DNA of 64,000 nt from JBGSOV01 sp041738935 (GTDB lineage Bacteria > Patescibacteriota > Gracilibacteria > CAIRYL01 > GCA-016699755), in assembly GCA_041738935.1 (NCBI GenBank), contig JBGSOV010000001.1, positions 62,001 to 126,000 of the forward strand, given 5' to 3'. The notes below the pieces were generated by a model. That model saw nothing but the letters and a program-made list of their open reading frames with translations, ran no database searches and had not been told where the DNA came from. Below, piece by piece: positions 27,628-36,012 of this stretch. How positions within the stretch are numbered: the first letter of the stretch is position 1; every line of letters begins with the position of its first letter. Both the position numbers and the translations under genes were made by a program.

Positions 27628-27740
27628 AGATGGATTATTCTGCCCCGTTGAGAGAAGTGAAGTTTGTCGTTACACTGGAAGAACGATGATTCTTCCATAT
27701 AATGCTCATTCCAACTATAAATCGAATATCTTTATTTCCT

Positions 27741-27778
27741 AACCCCCTTCAATTCCCCCTTATCAGGGGGAGAGAAAG
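27741..27778. repeat. C-rich palindromic repeat, family 3, copy 2
   Basis: AACCCCCTTC followed by TCCCCCT (27754-27760), loop TATC, AGGGGGA (27765-27771). This is the cleanest copy of the family, in the spacer between recA and mutY. The rest of 27628-27801 holds no gene. Confidence 0.75.
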
Positions 27779-27801
27779 GATGTTTTATATTTAGAATCAG
27801 A

Positions 27802-28890
27802 ATGACTGCGAGTAACAATGATGATTTTCAGAATATCGGCGAAAGCTTACTCGATTGGTACGACGAACATGCTCGCGACTTGCCGTGGCGACAAACACGC
27901 GATCCGTACAAAATCTGGGTTGCAGAAATTATGCTGCAACAAACCCAAGTCGCACGAGTAATCGAATATTATCAGCGGTTTTTGGCGCGCTTCCCGACTG
28001 TCTTTGTATTGGCAGAAGCGAATTGGGATGATTTTTTGCCCTCTTGGCGCGGGTTGGGGTTTTATTCGCGTGGCAAAAATATGCTGCGAACGGCCGAATT
28101 GCTCGTGCAAAACCACAATGGCGTGTTCCCGAAAAATTTGCAGTTGCTCCAACAATTCCCTGGTGTTGGTCCATATACTGCCGCAGCAATTATGAGTTTT
28201 GCCTTTGAGGTGCCGATTCCTGCAATTGATACTAATCTCGAGCGTGTACTGGGTCGCGTTTTTGGCTGTACCCACAAAGGAGTGATTCCACGTGCAGATG
28301 CGCTTTTTGCCGCGGTTTCTGGTAACGCACATTCTCTTAATCACGCTCTGATGGATCTTGGCTCGACACTTTGCACCGGACGAAAAGTAATTTGCGAAGC
28401 ATGTCCGTTGGCTTCTCGATGTCATTTTTTTACTTCCGGAAAAAAAGATATTTGGGAACAAGGTTTGCTCAGGGCTTCGGGAATTCGGCAAAAAAAATCT
28501 CCTAAAATTCCGATGGAAGTTGCAGTTGCTTGTATTCATCGAAACGGAAAATATCTGATCGCCAAGCGTTCTGCGGCAAAAGGCGGCAGTTGGGAGTTTC
28601 CGGGTGGCAAGCGTGAAAAGGGCGAAGACTGGCGCCATGCGCTGAAGCGCGAAATCCAAGAAGAACTGGGTGTCGAGATTTCGGCACGACCGCATTTTTT
28701 CGAAAAAACTTGGGAAGAAGGCGATTATCTCTGGCGACTCCGTTTTGCGCGCTGCCAAATTTTACATGGCGAGCCGATTGCGTACGAACACGACGCACTT
28801 CGATGGGTTTTCCCCGAAGAAATCCTTCATTTCGATTTTCCTGTGGCGAATATAGAAGCCGTCGAAATTCTCAAAAAGATGAAAGGCTAG
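27802..28890 (+). CDS. mutY: Adenine DNA glycosylase with intact Nudix domain
   Basis: MutY removes adenine mispaired with 8-oxoguanine. 362 aa. HhH-GPD domain: catalytic E42 (VAEIMLQQTQV), helix-hairpin-helix FPGVGPYTAA (119-128), catalytic D143 (AIDTNLERVLGR). The [4Fe-4S] cysteines are C191, C198, C201 and C207 (C-x6-C-x2-C-x5-C). The C-terminal domain (about 236-355) has a complete Nudix box, G269-x5-E275-x7-R283-E284-I-Q-E-E-L-G-V, where the MutY recognition domain normally lacks these catalytic residues. It may therefore also hydrolyse 8-oxo-dGTP (MutT activity), which is inference. Confidence 0.93.
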   Translation: MTASNNDDFQNIGESLLDWYDEHARDLPWRQTRDPYKIWVAEIMLQQTQVARVIEYYQRFLARFPTVFVLAEANWDDFLPSWRGLGFYSRGKNMLRTAELLVQNHNGVFPKNLQLLQQFPGVGPYTAAAIMSFAFEVPIPAIDTNLERVLGRVFGCTHKGVIPRADALFAAVSGNAHSLNHALMDLGSTLCTGRKVICEACPLASRCHFFTSGKKDIWEQGLLRASGIRQKKSPKIPMEVAVACIHRNGKYLIAKRSAAKGGSWEFPGGKREKGEDWRHALKREIQEELGVEISARPHFFEKTWEEGDYLWRLRFARCQILHGEPIAYEHDALRWVFPEEILHFDFPVANIEAVEILKKMKG

Positions 28891-28918
28891 GGAAAGAGGA
28901 AGAAAAGCATTTTTTACC

Positions 28919-28948
28919 TTGAAGTTACCGGCTCTTTTACGGTATAAT
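28919..28948 (+). promoter_or_regulatory. Sigma-70 promoter for the S74 surface protein
   Basis: TTGAAG at 28919-28924, 18-nt spacer, perfect TATAAT at 28943-28948. The ATG lies 24 bp further on, so the leader is short. Confidence 0.65.
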
Positions 28949-28971
28949 ATAAAGAAATATTGCACACAAAA

Positions 28972-29955
28972 ATGAAAGAAAAATCAATTGCACTCCGCGG
29001 CATTTTTACCAGTTCGTTTCTTGCTGTTTTACTGGTAATCAGCGTCTTACTCCTGATTTCACAAGCGGCATTCGCAGCGATCGTTTGGCCCAGTACTCCC
29101 ACTGGACAAGTAGCTGGCGGCAAAATCACAAACGTCTTGCATACCGATGTTGTCAACGCTCGCATTGGCATTGGTACCAATACGCCTGCTGCGCGATTCC
29201 ATCTTGTCGGATCAGGCTCTAGCGTGATTTTGACTGACAAAAGTAGCGATGGCGATGGAGACGATTGTCCTGTCGGCAACGAAAAAATTCCTCTCGACGC
29301 TCATAATATCGAAGTCGGTTACAAAATAGGCGATCAAACAGTAACTGCTGTTGACGATGAGTTTGTCTGCACTGATGATAGCGGCATTGCCTGGAAAAAC
29401 GGTGATGAAAAATGGTGGATCAATCCCGATTCGCAAATCGTTTTTGACAAAGATGGACACATTGCTATTGGCGCTACGACCGTCAAAAACGGACTGAGTC
29501 TTGATGTACAAGGCAAAATCGGAGCGAGCGAATGGTGTGATACAAACGGCGCGAATTGTGTTGCACAAGCGACACTCTCTGGACTTTCTGATGAGCGTCT
29601 CAAAGAGAACATTATTCCCGTTTCTGGTTTGGCAGCAATCGAGCAGCTAAATGGCGTCAAATTTAACTGGAAAGCAACCGGCAAGGCTGACATTGGTGTT
29701 TTGGCGCAAAATGTTGAAACCGTTTTTCCCGAATTGGTCACAACTGCAGATGACGAAGCACAAACCAAATCTGTGCATTATGATGGGCTTATTGCGCCGC
29801 TCATTGAAGCCGTCAAAGAACTCAAAGCCGAAAACGACGAACTCCTCGAGCGCGTTGTCGAATTAGAAGCGCTCGTCAAAACAGATATCGAAAACCAATC
29901 TGCGCGTGCAGATAACTCCATTCAATACGGCGGATTTTGCCCTGCGGTTTCGTAA
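28972..29955 (+). CDS. Secreted protein with S74 endosialidase-type chaperone domain
   Basis: 327 aa from ATG at 28972. A signal peptide ends SQAAFA, then a short beta-rich stem with repeats like GIGTNTPAARFHL and a Cys-containing middle. The C-terminal S74 intramolecular chaperone/peptidase domain begins at about residue 204: SGLSDERLKENI carries the autocleavage Ser and Lys five residues apart, followed by GVLAQNVE and a coiled coil. S74 domains fold trimeric tail spikes and adhesins and then cleave themselves off. Here it is exported and not in a phage context, so a trimeric surface fibre or adhesin is likely. Confidence 0.85.
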   Translation: MKEKSIALRGIFTSSFLAVLLVISVLLLISQAAFAAIVWPSTPTGQVAGGKITNVLHTDVVNARIGIGTNTPAARFHLVGSGSSVILTDKSSDGDGDDCPVGNEKIPLDAHNIEVGYKIGDQTVTAVDDEFVCTDDSGIAWKNGDEKWWINPDSQIVFDKDGHIAIGATTVKNGLSLDVQGKIGASEWCDTNGANCVAQATLSGLSDERLKENIIPVSGLAAIEQLNGVKFNWKATGKADIGVLAQNVETVFPELVTTADDEAQTKSVHYDGLIAPLIEAVKELKAENDELLERVVELEALVKTDIENQSARADNSIQYGGFCPAVS

Positions 29956-29972
29956 GAATAATTTTTGATTAT

Positions 29973-30008
29973 AAAAAAACAGCTCCGAGAATATCAGAGC
30001 TGTTTTTT
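29973..30008. terminator. Bidirectional terminator
   Basis: A7 then ACAGCTC (to 29985), 11-nt loop, GAGCTGT, then T6 (30003-30008). Symmetric A and T tracts allow use by the S74 gene (+) and by anything transcribed leftward from 30250 (-). Confidence 0.8.
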
Positions 30009-30254
30009 ACCGAACTGCCGTGCATGCCCTCGTCACTGTTCCCTCGGATGATAAAGTGGGAACGACTATGACAACGCCACGGCGAAGCCAAAAGCCCAAG
30101 TTCCCCTTTGGAAACAGAAGAGAAATGTAAAAACGAAGAGTGAACGAACAATGCAGAAGTCGTTAGCAACGAGTATTATTTCATATTCTTTTTTTCCAGT
30201 TCAAGTCCTTTTTGAGATATTCTGCTAACCATCGATTGGTGCCATCGCCAAGCC
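30009..30254. other. Intergenic region, possible structured RNA on the minus strand
   Basis: No coding frame of note. It contains an arm pair GTTCCC/GGGAAC around 30038-30063 and other short inverted repeats. On the minus strand it runs directly into the terminator at 29973-30008. It does not match tmRNA, RNase P or SRP signatures that I can recognise. Confidence 0.3.
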
Positions 30255-30917
30255 TTAGCCTGCAAGAAGTGGCGTCAGCAAAAAGACAAAGAGGGTAATG
30301 ATTTTTTCTGCGAGAAAGAAAAGCGGGCCCGTGATAATTGGTACATGAAAAAACAAATCAATACCGAGTAATACCATCAACAGGACAAAGCCGTGTGTTT
30401 GCAAAAATTCTTCCACCGAACCGGCAGAACGCTTAGGTACAATTCCCAGTAAAAGATTGCCACCATCAAGTGGCGCAATCGGAATCAAATTGAAGAGCGC
30501 CAGAAGAGTATTAATAAAAATCATCAGTTGTAAAAGCAGCGCCCAAAAACTTCCTTCCGAAAGGAGCGCAAATCTACTCATCATAATCGAAACGCCTACA
30601 GCGACAAAAGCGAGCAAAAGATTGGTGAGCGGTCCGGCAATGGCGATAAGCGCCAGATCCTGACGCGGTCTTTCGAGATTGTGACTATTTACGGGCACTG
30701 GTTTGCCCCAGCCAAAACCAATAATCAAAAATGCCAGTGTTCCAAAAAAATCCAAATGTCGCACGGGATTAAGGGTTAGGCGACCTTCTCTTTGAGCGGT
30801 GTTATCTCCCAGTGCATGGGCGACAAACGCATGTGCTGCCTCATGAAAAGCCAACGAAAACAGAAGCGTAATCCCCAAGGCGAGCAGATACCAAAGGTCA
30901 AATCCAGTTGAAAACAT
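30255..30917 (-). CDS. M50 site-2 protease family membrane metalloprotease
   Basis: 220 aa from ATG at 30917; the frame runs on to 31049 but that part is antisense to rpmB. Zinc motif FHEAAHAF (HExxH) in the first helix and the third ligand in NLIPIAPLDGGNLL; five or six membrane helices. It belongs to the short stand-alone M50B group without PDZ. It probably performs intramembrane cleavage; substrate unknown. It is divergent from rpmB. Confidence 0.87.
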   Translation of the reverse strand: MFSTGFDLWYLLALGITLLFSLAFHEAAHAFVAHALGDNTAQREGRLTLNPVRHLDFFGTLAFLIIGFGWGKPVPVNSHNLERPRQDLALIAIAGPLTNLLLAFVAVGVSIMMSRFALLSEGSFWALLLQLMIFINTLLALFNLIPIAPLDGGNLLLGIVPKRSAGSVEEFLQTHGFVLLMVLLGIDLFFHVPIITGPLFFLAEKIITLFVFLLTPLLAG

Positions 30918-30989
30918 TTGACAAGAAAAGAAAAAAACAAGATAATTCTGCGGCTCATTGTGGCGCAAAATTACTCTTTCGTGAAGGTC

Positions 30990-31229
30990 ATGTCTAAAGT
31001 TTGTCAAATCACCGGAAAAAAGCCCTCTACTGGTCACAATGTATCGCATTCGGTACGACGCACCAATCGCCGCTTTTTGCCAAACCTTCAGTGGAAGCGT
31101 ATTTTTGATCCTGAAACAAATTCATGGATTCGTATACGTGCCTGTACTTCGGCTCTGCGCACCATGATGAAAGAACCCAGTAAACGTGAAGCCGCCCAGC
31201 TTGAGCGCAAGCAAGCAAAACAGAAGTAA
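30990..31229 (+). CDS. rpmB: 50S ribosomal protein L28
   Basis: 79 aa from ATG at 30990 (SKVCQITGKKPSTGHNVSHS), with the L28 pattern RRTNRRFLPNLQWKRI and a basic Lys-rich end. A frame extending back to 30918 adds 24 residues overlapping the M50 start and is not family-like. Single-gene unit between the M50 gene and the S1 gene. Confidence 0.93.
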   Translation: MSKVCQITGKKPSTGHNVSHSVRRTNRRFLPNLQWKRIFDPETNSWIRIRACTSALRTMMKEPSKREAAQLERKQAKQK

Positions 31230-31474
31230 TTCACGCAGTTTTCTGACTTCAATAGAATCAGCTGAACTTCATGTATAAAAAAATCCTATTTTGTATCACG
31301 AAGACGGTTTCGAGGTCTTTGGATTTTTGGAATTCATTTTTATTGACAATTCCTCGATAAACAAGAAGAATACTTGAGTACTTGTTGACTTACCAAACAC
31401 TTCCCGCGGCTTTCGGGGTTTGGGACAAGCAACGTGCCATTTGATACTTTTTTGAAAAGGCCGCCCCATTTTTT

Positions 31475-32647
31475 ATGACAACTGCACAAAAATCGCATGA
31501 CCAAATGCAAGAGCTTATGGACGAGCTCGAATTTAGCATGCCCGAAGCTGGTGATATTGTTACCGGTACTATTATCGCCAAAGAGCCCGGCTATCTTCTG
31601 CTGTCAATAGGCGGAGTTGCGGTCGGAATCATTGCCGGACGCGAAATGCACGACGGCTTCGAAACCGCCAAAAAACTAGAAATCGGCGAACAAATCGGCG
31701 CTTTCGTCTTGAATGACGAAAATGAAGAAGGAATGATGGTTCTTTCGTTGCGCAAAGCCAGCCAAATGCAAAACTGGGATTATTTTGAAAAATGTCTCGA
31801 AAACGGCGATACCATCGAAGTCGTCGCCAAAGAAGCCAACAAAGGTGGACTTATCTGTGACGCAAATGGCGTACATGCCTTTTTGCCAGTTTCGCAACTC
31901 GCGCCGCAAAATTATCCGCGTGTCGATGGCGCCAACGCTCAAGCTATTATCGAAAGACTTGGTCAATTTGTCGGGCAAAAATTTACTGTCCGAGTTATTA
32001 CTTTCTTGCGCAATGACAAGATTATCGTTTCCGAGCGCGAAGCAATGAGCGATGTTCGTGGTAAAGAAATCCGCAAACTCAAACCTGGCACCGTGGTTGA
32101 AGGCGAGGTGAACGGCGTGGTCAAATTTGGTGTCTTTATTACTTTTGGCAATCTCGAAGGACTTATCCATACTTCCGAGCTTAGCTGGGAGCACGTTCGC
32201 AATCATTACGAAGTCTTCAAAATCGGCGATCCGGTCAAAGCACAAATTATCGGTATCGACGGCGACAAGATTTCACTCTCGATCAAGCGCCTCCAAAAAG
32301 ACCCATGGATGGATCTTATCAAAAAATATCCAGCTGGCACGATTACCGGCGGTAAAGTCAACAAGGTTACCAACTTTGGACTCTTTGTTACCATCGACGG
32401 AAACTTGAATGGACTTGTGCATACTTCCGAATTTGAAGATCCCGAAATGCGTCCAGATGAAATCGCTCGTGTGGGCGATCCTGTTACCGTCAAGGTGCTT
32501 GGAATCAATGAAGAAGACCACAACCTAAAGCTTTCGATGCGCCTCAGAGAAGACAAGAAAGAGGAAAAGAAAGAAGAGAAAGCAAAGAAGAAAGAAGCAA
32601 AAAAAGCCGAGGAAGAAGCTGACGAAGTAGAAACCACTGAAGAATAA
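31475..32647 (+). CDS. S1-domain RNA-binding protein (ribosomal protein S1-like)
   Basis: 390 aa with four S1 OB-folds at about residues 26-100, 112-190, 203-277 and 290-360. The third and fourth are canonical (VKFGVFITFGNLEGLIHTSE; VTNFGLFVTIDGNLNGLVHT). A Lys/Glu-rich tail ends the protein. It likely binds mRNA on the 30S subunit and helps initiation, relevant in a genome where Shine-Dalgarno sites are rare. E. coli S1 has six domains; four-domain forms are usual in other phyla. The 245-bp region upstream has TTGACA at 31346 but no other gene. Confidence 0.88.
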   Translation: MTTAQKSHDQMQELMDELEFSMPEAGDIVTGTIIAKEPGYLLLSIGGVAVGIIAGREMHDGFETAKKLEIGEQIGAFVLNDENEEGMMVLSLRKASQMQNWDYFEKCLENGDTIEVVAKEANKGGLICDANGVHAFLPVSQLAPQNYPRVDGANAQAIIERLGQFVGQKFTVRVITFLRNDKIIVSEREAMSDVRGKEIRKLKPGTVVEGEVNGVVKFGVFITFGNLEGLIHTSELSWEHVRNHYEVFKIGDPVKAQIIGIDGDKISLSIKRLQKDPWMDLIKKYPAGTITGGKVNKVTNFGLFVTIDGNLNGLVHTSEFEDPEMRPDEIARVGDPVTVKVLGINEEDHNLKLSMRLREDKKEEKKEEKAKKKEAKKAEEEADEVETTEE

Positions 32648-32672
32648 AAAGAAGATTCCACTACAAGATTTC

Positions 32673-32700
32673 AAAAAAAGCGGCTATAGCCGCTTTTTTT
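32673..32700. terminator. Terminator of the S1 gene
   Basis: A7-GCGGCTATAGCCGC-T7, a perfect palindrome 25 bp after the stop. The symmetric tracts make it potentially bidirectional. Confidence 0.88.
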
Positions 32701-32804
32701 GGTTGTCACTTTTTACTCTCATAAATGGGCGGAGTATGCATATTTGGTAATCAAGTAATTTTTACGCTATGCTAAGCGAGTAAATTTTCTTTGCGGAACC
32801 AGAA

Positions 32805-34034
32805 ATGAAATTCCATATTCTCACTTTGTTTCCGGAAATGTTTCGTGGTTTTTTAGATGATTCTATTTTGAAACGCGCGCAGGACAAAGGCATTATCGAA
32901 ATCACGACCGATGATATTCGTGCGCATTCTACAGACAGACATCGCAAAGTCGATGATGCAATTTATGGCGGGGGAGCGGGAATGCTCCTTAAGCCCGAGC
33001 CAGTTGCTGCTGCCATTCGCGCAGCAAAAGCCAAACTCCCCAATGCTTGTGTTGTTTATCTTTCGCCCAGTGGTGAGCGTTTTACTCAACAAAAAGCGGA
33101 AGAAATTGCTGCGAGTGGACAAGACCTGATTCTCCTCAGCGGTCGTTATGAAGGCGTTGATCAGCGCATTCGCGCTATGCTCATTGATGAAGAACTTTCC
33201 ATCGGCGATTATGTCCTGTCTGGTGGCGAAATCGCTGCTGCCGCTGTGATCGATGTGATGGCGCGCTTGGTTCCCGGAGTTGTTGGTAAAGAAGCTTCTG
33301 TTGCTTCCGAAAGTTTTTCTTCTCAGCTTTTTCGCTGTGCCGAGTTTCCGCAGTTTACTCGTCCGGAAAATTGGGAAGGGCTCTCTGTCCCACAAGTCTT
33401 GCTTTCGGGCAATCATGCCGATATCGAGGATTGGCAATTGGCGCATTTAGTCGGACTTTCAGAAAATGAACACAAAATGCTGCACATTCGCCGTAAATAC
33501 TTCCCTCACAAAACTCGCCGCACACTTTTACGATTACACGAAGAAAGCGATATCGAATCTTGGGTTACATGGCTCAACAATCATGAAATCACCAAATGGA
33601 CAAGCATTTCGCCGCCACTAACATACGAAGACGAAAAAGAATTTTTTGATGATACGCGCGCCAATTTGGCATGCTTGCCAATCAGTATTTGCGAACGCAA
33701 AAGTAAAAAACCAATTGGCGTGACTTCGCTTGAAATTGATCCACTCAACAACAAATCGGCAGCATTCGGTATTATTATTGGCGATACTTCATTTTGGAAT
33801 CAGGGCTATGGGCGCGAAGTGCTGACCGAAATTCTCACAGTTGGCTTCGAACAATTACAACTCGAACGGATTCATCTGGATGTCTTTGTCAATAATTTGG
33901 GCGCAATCCGCTGTTACGAAGCGTGTGGAATGAAGCGCGTTGGGCTCGAGCGCAAAAAATTTCTCAAACAAGACGGATTCCACGATACTTTTTTGTATGA
34001 GATACTTAAGGAAGATTTTGTTTTAAAAGCATGA
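32805..34034 (+). CDS. trmD: TrmD tRNA methyltransferase fused to a GNAT acetyltransferase
   Basis: 409 aa in one uninterrupted frame. Residues 1 to about 222 are TrmD (m1G37 tRNA methylation; SPOUT knot): LTLFPEMF, VDDAIYGGGAGM, LLSGRYEGVDQR and IGDYVLSGGE for SAM binding, and FPQFTRPENWEG. The short TrmD C-terminus (HADIEDWQ) is followed directly by a RimJ/RimL-like GNAT domain, about 230-400, with the acetyl-CoA loop NQGYGREV and C-terminal NNLGAIRCYEACGM. The residue before FPQFTRP is Glu where enterobacterial TrmD has the catalytic Asp; some other bacteria also have Glu. It heads a tightly overlapping operon. The acetylation substrate is unknown. Confidence 0.9.
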   Translation: MKFHILTLFPEMFRGFLDDSILKRAQDKGIIEITTDDIRAHSTDRHRKVDDAIYGGGAGMLLKPEPVAAAIRAAKAKLPNACVVYLSPSGERFTQQKAEEIAASGQDLILLSGRYEGVDQRIRAMLIDEELSIGDYVLSGGEIAAAAVIDVMARLVPGVVGKEASVASESFSSQLFRCAEFPQFTRPENWEGLSVPQVLLSGNHADIEDWQLAHLVGLSENEHKMLHIRRKYFPHKTRRTLLRLHEESDIESWVTWLNNHEITKWTSISPPLTYEDEKEFFDDTRANLACLPISICERKSKKPIGVTSLEIDPLNNKSAAFGIIIGDTSFWNQGYGREVLTEILTVGFEQLQLERIHLDVFVNNLGAIRCYEACGMKRVGLERKKFLKQDGFHDTFLYEILKEDFVLKA

Positions 34035-34669
34035 ATTCGGACACAATGCATAAACTTTTAGCAGAAATTCAGCACAAGTTGGAACAACTCAGCGATGTCG
34101 TTGTTTTTATCGCAGGTTTGCCGGGTAGTGGGAAGACTACTTTCGCACGACAGTTGTGTGAAAAATTTCCCGAGCAGGCGGTATATGTCGCACTCGACTG
34201 GTTTGTTTATCATTCTTCGCCTGAACGAAAAAAACGCATTTATGCAGCCATTGCCTCAAATCAACCTGAGACTATAGAACAAGAGGCAAATCCATATAAC
34301 TGGTACGACTTCATCGCTTTTTTTGAAGCTTTGCAGCGCTTAAAAACAAATCGACAGGTTCAATTACAAAATATGTGGAATCAGCAAAGTGGTGAAAGGG
34401 ATTTGGATGTTGTGCTTCAAATCCCGCCAGAACACGGAATTATCGTTTGTGAAGGTTCTTATTTGATGGATGAACAAACCTTCCCTCATTGCGACATTCT
34501 CGTGTTTTTGGATGTTACCTTCGATGTTACGCATCAGCGGCTGGTTGAGCGTGACAGGCATCGGACGGATCCGCACTATTTTGATCTTAAGCGACATAAC
34601 ACGCAGCAATATGACCTTCCGTACAACGCTGCCTATCAACACAATGCGCATTTTATCATTTCATCATGA
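34031..34669 (+). CDS. P-loop kinase, uridine-kinase-like
   Basis: 212 aa. Walker A GLPGSGKTTF at about residues 29-38. The phosphate-acceptor region is VALDWFVYH, a second acidic strand is IIVCEGSYLM, and the lid has RDRHRTDP. The order matches the uridine kinase/phosphoribulokinase group, but the substrate-binding residues are not clear enough to name a nucleoside. It overlaps the TrmD-GNAT stop by 4 bp and the NlpC/SLH start by 4 bp. Confidence 0.72.
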   Translation: MNSDTMHKLLAEIQHKLEQLSDVVVFIAGLPGSGKTTFARQLCEKFPEQAVYVALDWFVYHSSPERKKRIYAAIASNQPETIEQEANPYNWYDFIAFFEALQRLKTNRQVQLQNMWNQQSGERDLDVVLQIPPEHGIIVCEGSYLMDEQTFPHCDILVFLDVTFDVTHQRLVERDRHRTDPHYFDLKRHNTQQYDLPYNAAYQHNAHFIISS

Positions 34670-35622
34670 CTAATCGCGACAGATTCCTAGACTTCTGCCA
34701 AAAACAACTTAGCAAACCTTATATCCTTGGTTCGACCGGTCCGGCGACTTTTGACTGTTCGGGGCTGTTTTATTGTGCACTTACAACGCTTTTTACCGAG
34801 CAGATACCACGTATTTCTACTGATCAGTTTGCTCTGGGGGTCGAGGTCGAATTGGCACAGATTTTGCCAGGTGACCTCCTCTTTTTTGACACAGGTTGGA
34901 CAGATCGCGTGCCAAACCACAATGGTGTTTGTATTGGTAATGGCAAGATGATTAATGCCAATAGCCATGGTGGAAAGGTGATTGAAGAAGCTTTTATGAC
35001 TGGATATTGGTCAAGTCGAATCATTGGCGTACGACGGATTTTTGATGCTCATGGCAAACTTGATTTATTTGGGAAACATTCACAAGTCGCTTCTTTTACG
35101 GATGTTTTGCCCACACATACTCAGTATGCCGAGATTGAAGCACTACGAAAACAAGGTGTTGTCCGTGGTTTTGCAGATGGCACCTTTCATCCGGATCAGA
35201 CGGTAACTCGCGCGGAAGCTCTCAAAATCATTCTGCTTTGTTTCGAGATTCCCTTGCTTGATGCCGATGCATCACTTTTTTCCGACGTGTCTGACAAGGA
35301 CTGGCACGTGACGTATATCACGACTGCCAAAAAGCGTGGCTTTACCAATGGATACGTAGACGGAACTTTTCGTCCCAGTAATGAAATAAATCGCGCTGAA
35401 ATCGCTAAGCTTCTTTTTGAAATCGGAAATGTCAACGCTCCACAAGGAATCTCAGATATTCCCGATGTGCCTTCTGATGCGTGGTATTGCCAATACGCGC
35501 TGGCTTCTCGAAAGCGGAAGATGTTTCATTTTGTTGGGAAAAAGTTTCTTCCCACAAAGTCTGTAACTCGAGGAGAAATGTGCCAAGCTATTGTTCGTTT
35601 TCGCGAATATAAAAATGGATGA
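34666..35622 (+). CDS. NlpC/P60 peptidase with three SLH domains, no signal peptide
   Basis: 318 aa. N-terminal NlpC/P60 cysteine peptidase (about 5-125): catalytic Cys in TFDCSGLF, His in PNHNGVCIG. Then three SLH repeats (about 145-195, 205-260, 262-315) with the TRAE/NRAE/TRGE signatures; the first is AFADGTFHPDQTVTRAE-like. SLH modules anchor proteins to pyruvylated wall polymers outside the cell, yet the N-terminus (TNRDRFLDFCQKQL) has no signal peptide or membrane helix. A non-classical export route or an upstream start would be needed. The 4-bp overlap with the kinase gene supports this start. Confidence 0.85.
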   Translation: MTNRDRFLDFCQKQLSKPYILGSTGPATFDCSGLFYCALTTLFTEQIPRISTDQFALGVEVELAQILPGDLLFFDTGWTDRVPNHNGVCIGNGKMINANSHGGKVIEEAFMTGYWSSRIIGVRRIFDAHGKLDLFGKHSQVASFTDVLPTHTQYAEIEALRKQGVVRGFADGTFHPDQTVTRAEALKIILLCFEIPLLDADASLFSDVSDKDWHVTYITTAKKRGFTNGYVDGTFRPSNEINRAEIAKLLFEIGNVNAPQGISDIPDVPSDAWYCQYALASRKRKMFHFVGKKFLPTKSVTRGEMCQAIVRFREYKNG

Positions 35623-35875
35623 TTTTGCCACTTTCCTCAAACAACAGAAATTTCCTTGTTATATCCGACTCCGCATTGTGCCCGGTGCCTCCAAAAGTCA
35701 GATTGTCGCTCTGATGGATGATGGCGAAACTTGGAAATGTCAGGTCGCAGCCGCGCCAGAAAAAGGCAAAGCCAATGCGGAGCTGAAAAAGTTTTTTCGG
35801 AAACAATTCGGTATTTCGGCAGAAGTGATTTCTGGGGCGACTGATCGCACCAAGCTTGTTAAATTGGAGAAATGA
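35615..35875 (+). CDS. DUF167/YggU-family protein
   Basis: 86 aa from ATG at 35615, overlapping the SLH gene by 8 bp. Typical DUF167 pattern: RLRIVPGASKSQIV, QVAAAPEKGKANAEL and ISGATDRTKLVKL. Small alpha/beta protein of unknown function, widely conserved. Last gene of the trmD operon. Confidence 0.88.
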   Translation: MDDFATFLKQQKFPCYIRLRIVPGASKSQIVALMDDGETWKCQVAAAPEKGKANAELKKFFRKQFGISAEVISGATDRTKLVKLEK

Positions 35876-35942
35876 AAACGATCCTCAATTTGCAAACGGT
35901 AAGATTCTGGGTGGAAGCAGGAGTCTCATTCATTCCCCATTC

Positions 35943-35978
35943 AACCCCCTCCAGCTCCCCCTATCCAGGGGGAGAGCT
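35943..35978. repeat. C-rich palindromic repeat, family 3, copy 3
   Basis: AACCCCCTCCAG then CTCCCCCT (35955-35962), loop ATCC, AGGGGGAG (35967-35974). Located between the DUF167 gene and yraN, about 70 bp after the operon end. Confidence 0.72.
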
Positions 35979-36012
35979 CGCGCAGACATTTACTTTTTGT
36001 TAGGCTGACTGC

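Noticed and set aside
32805..34034. TrmD inactive because the catalytic Asp is Glu
   Set aside because: Glu at this place is seen in TrmD of other bacteria as I recall, so it is not evidence of inactivity.
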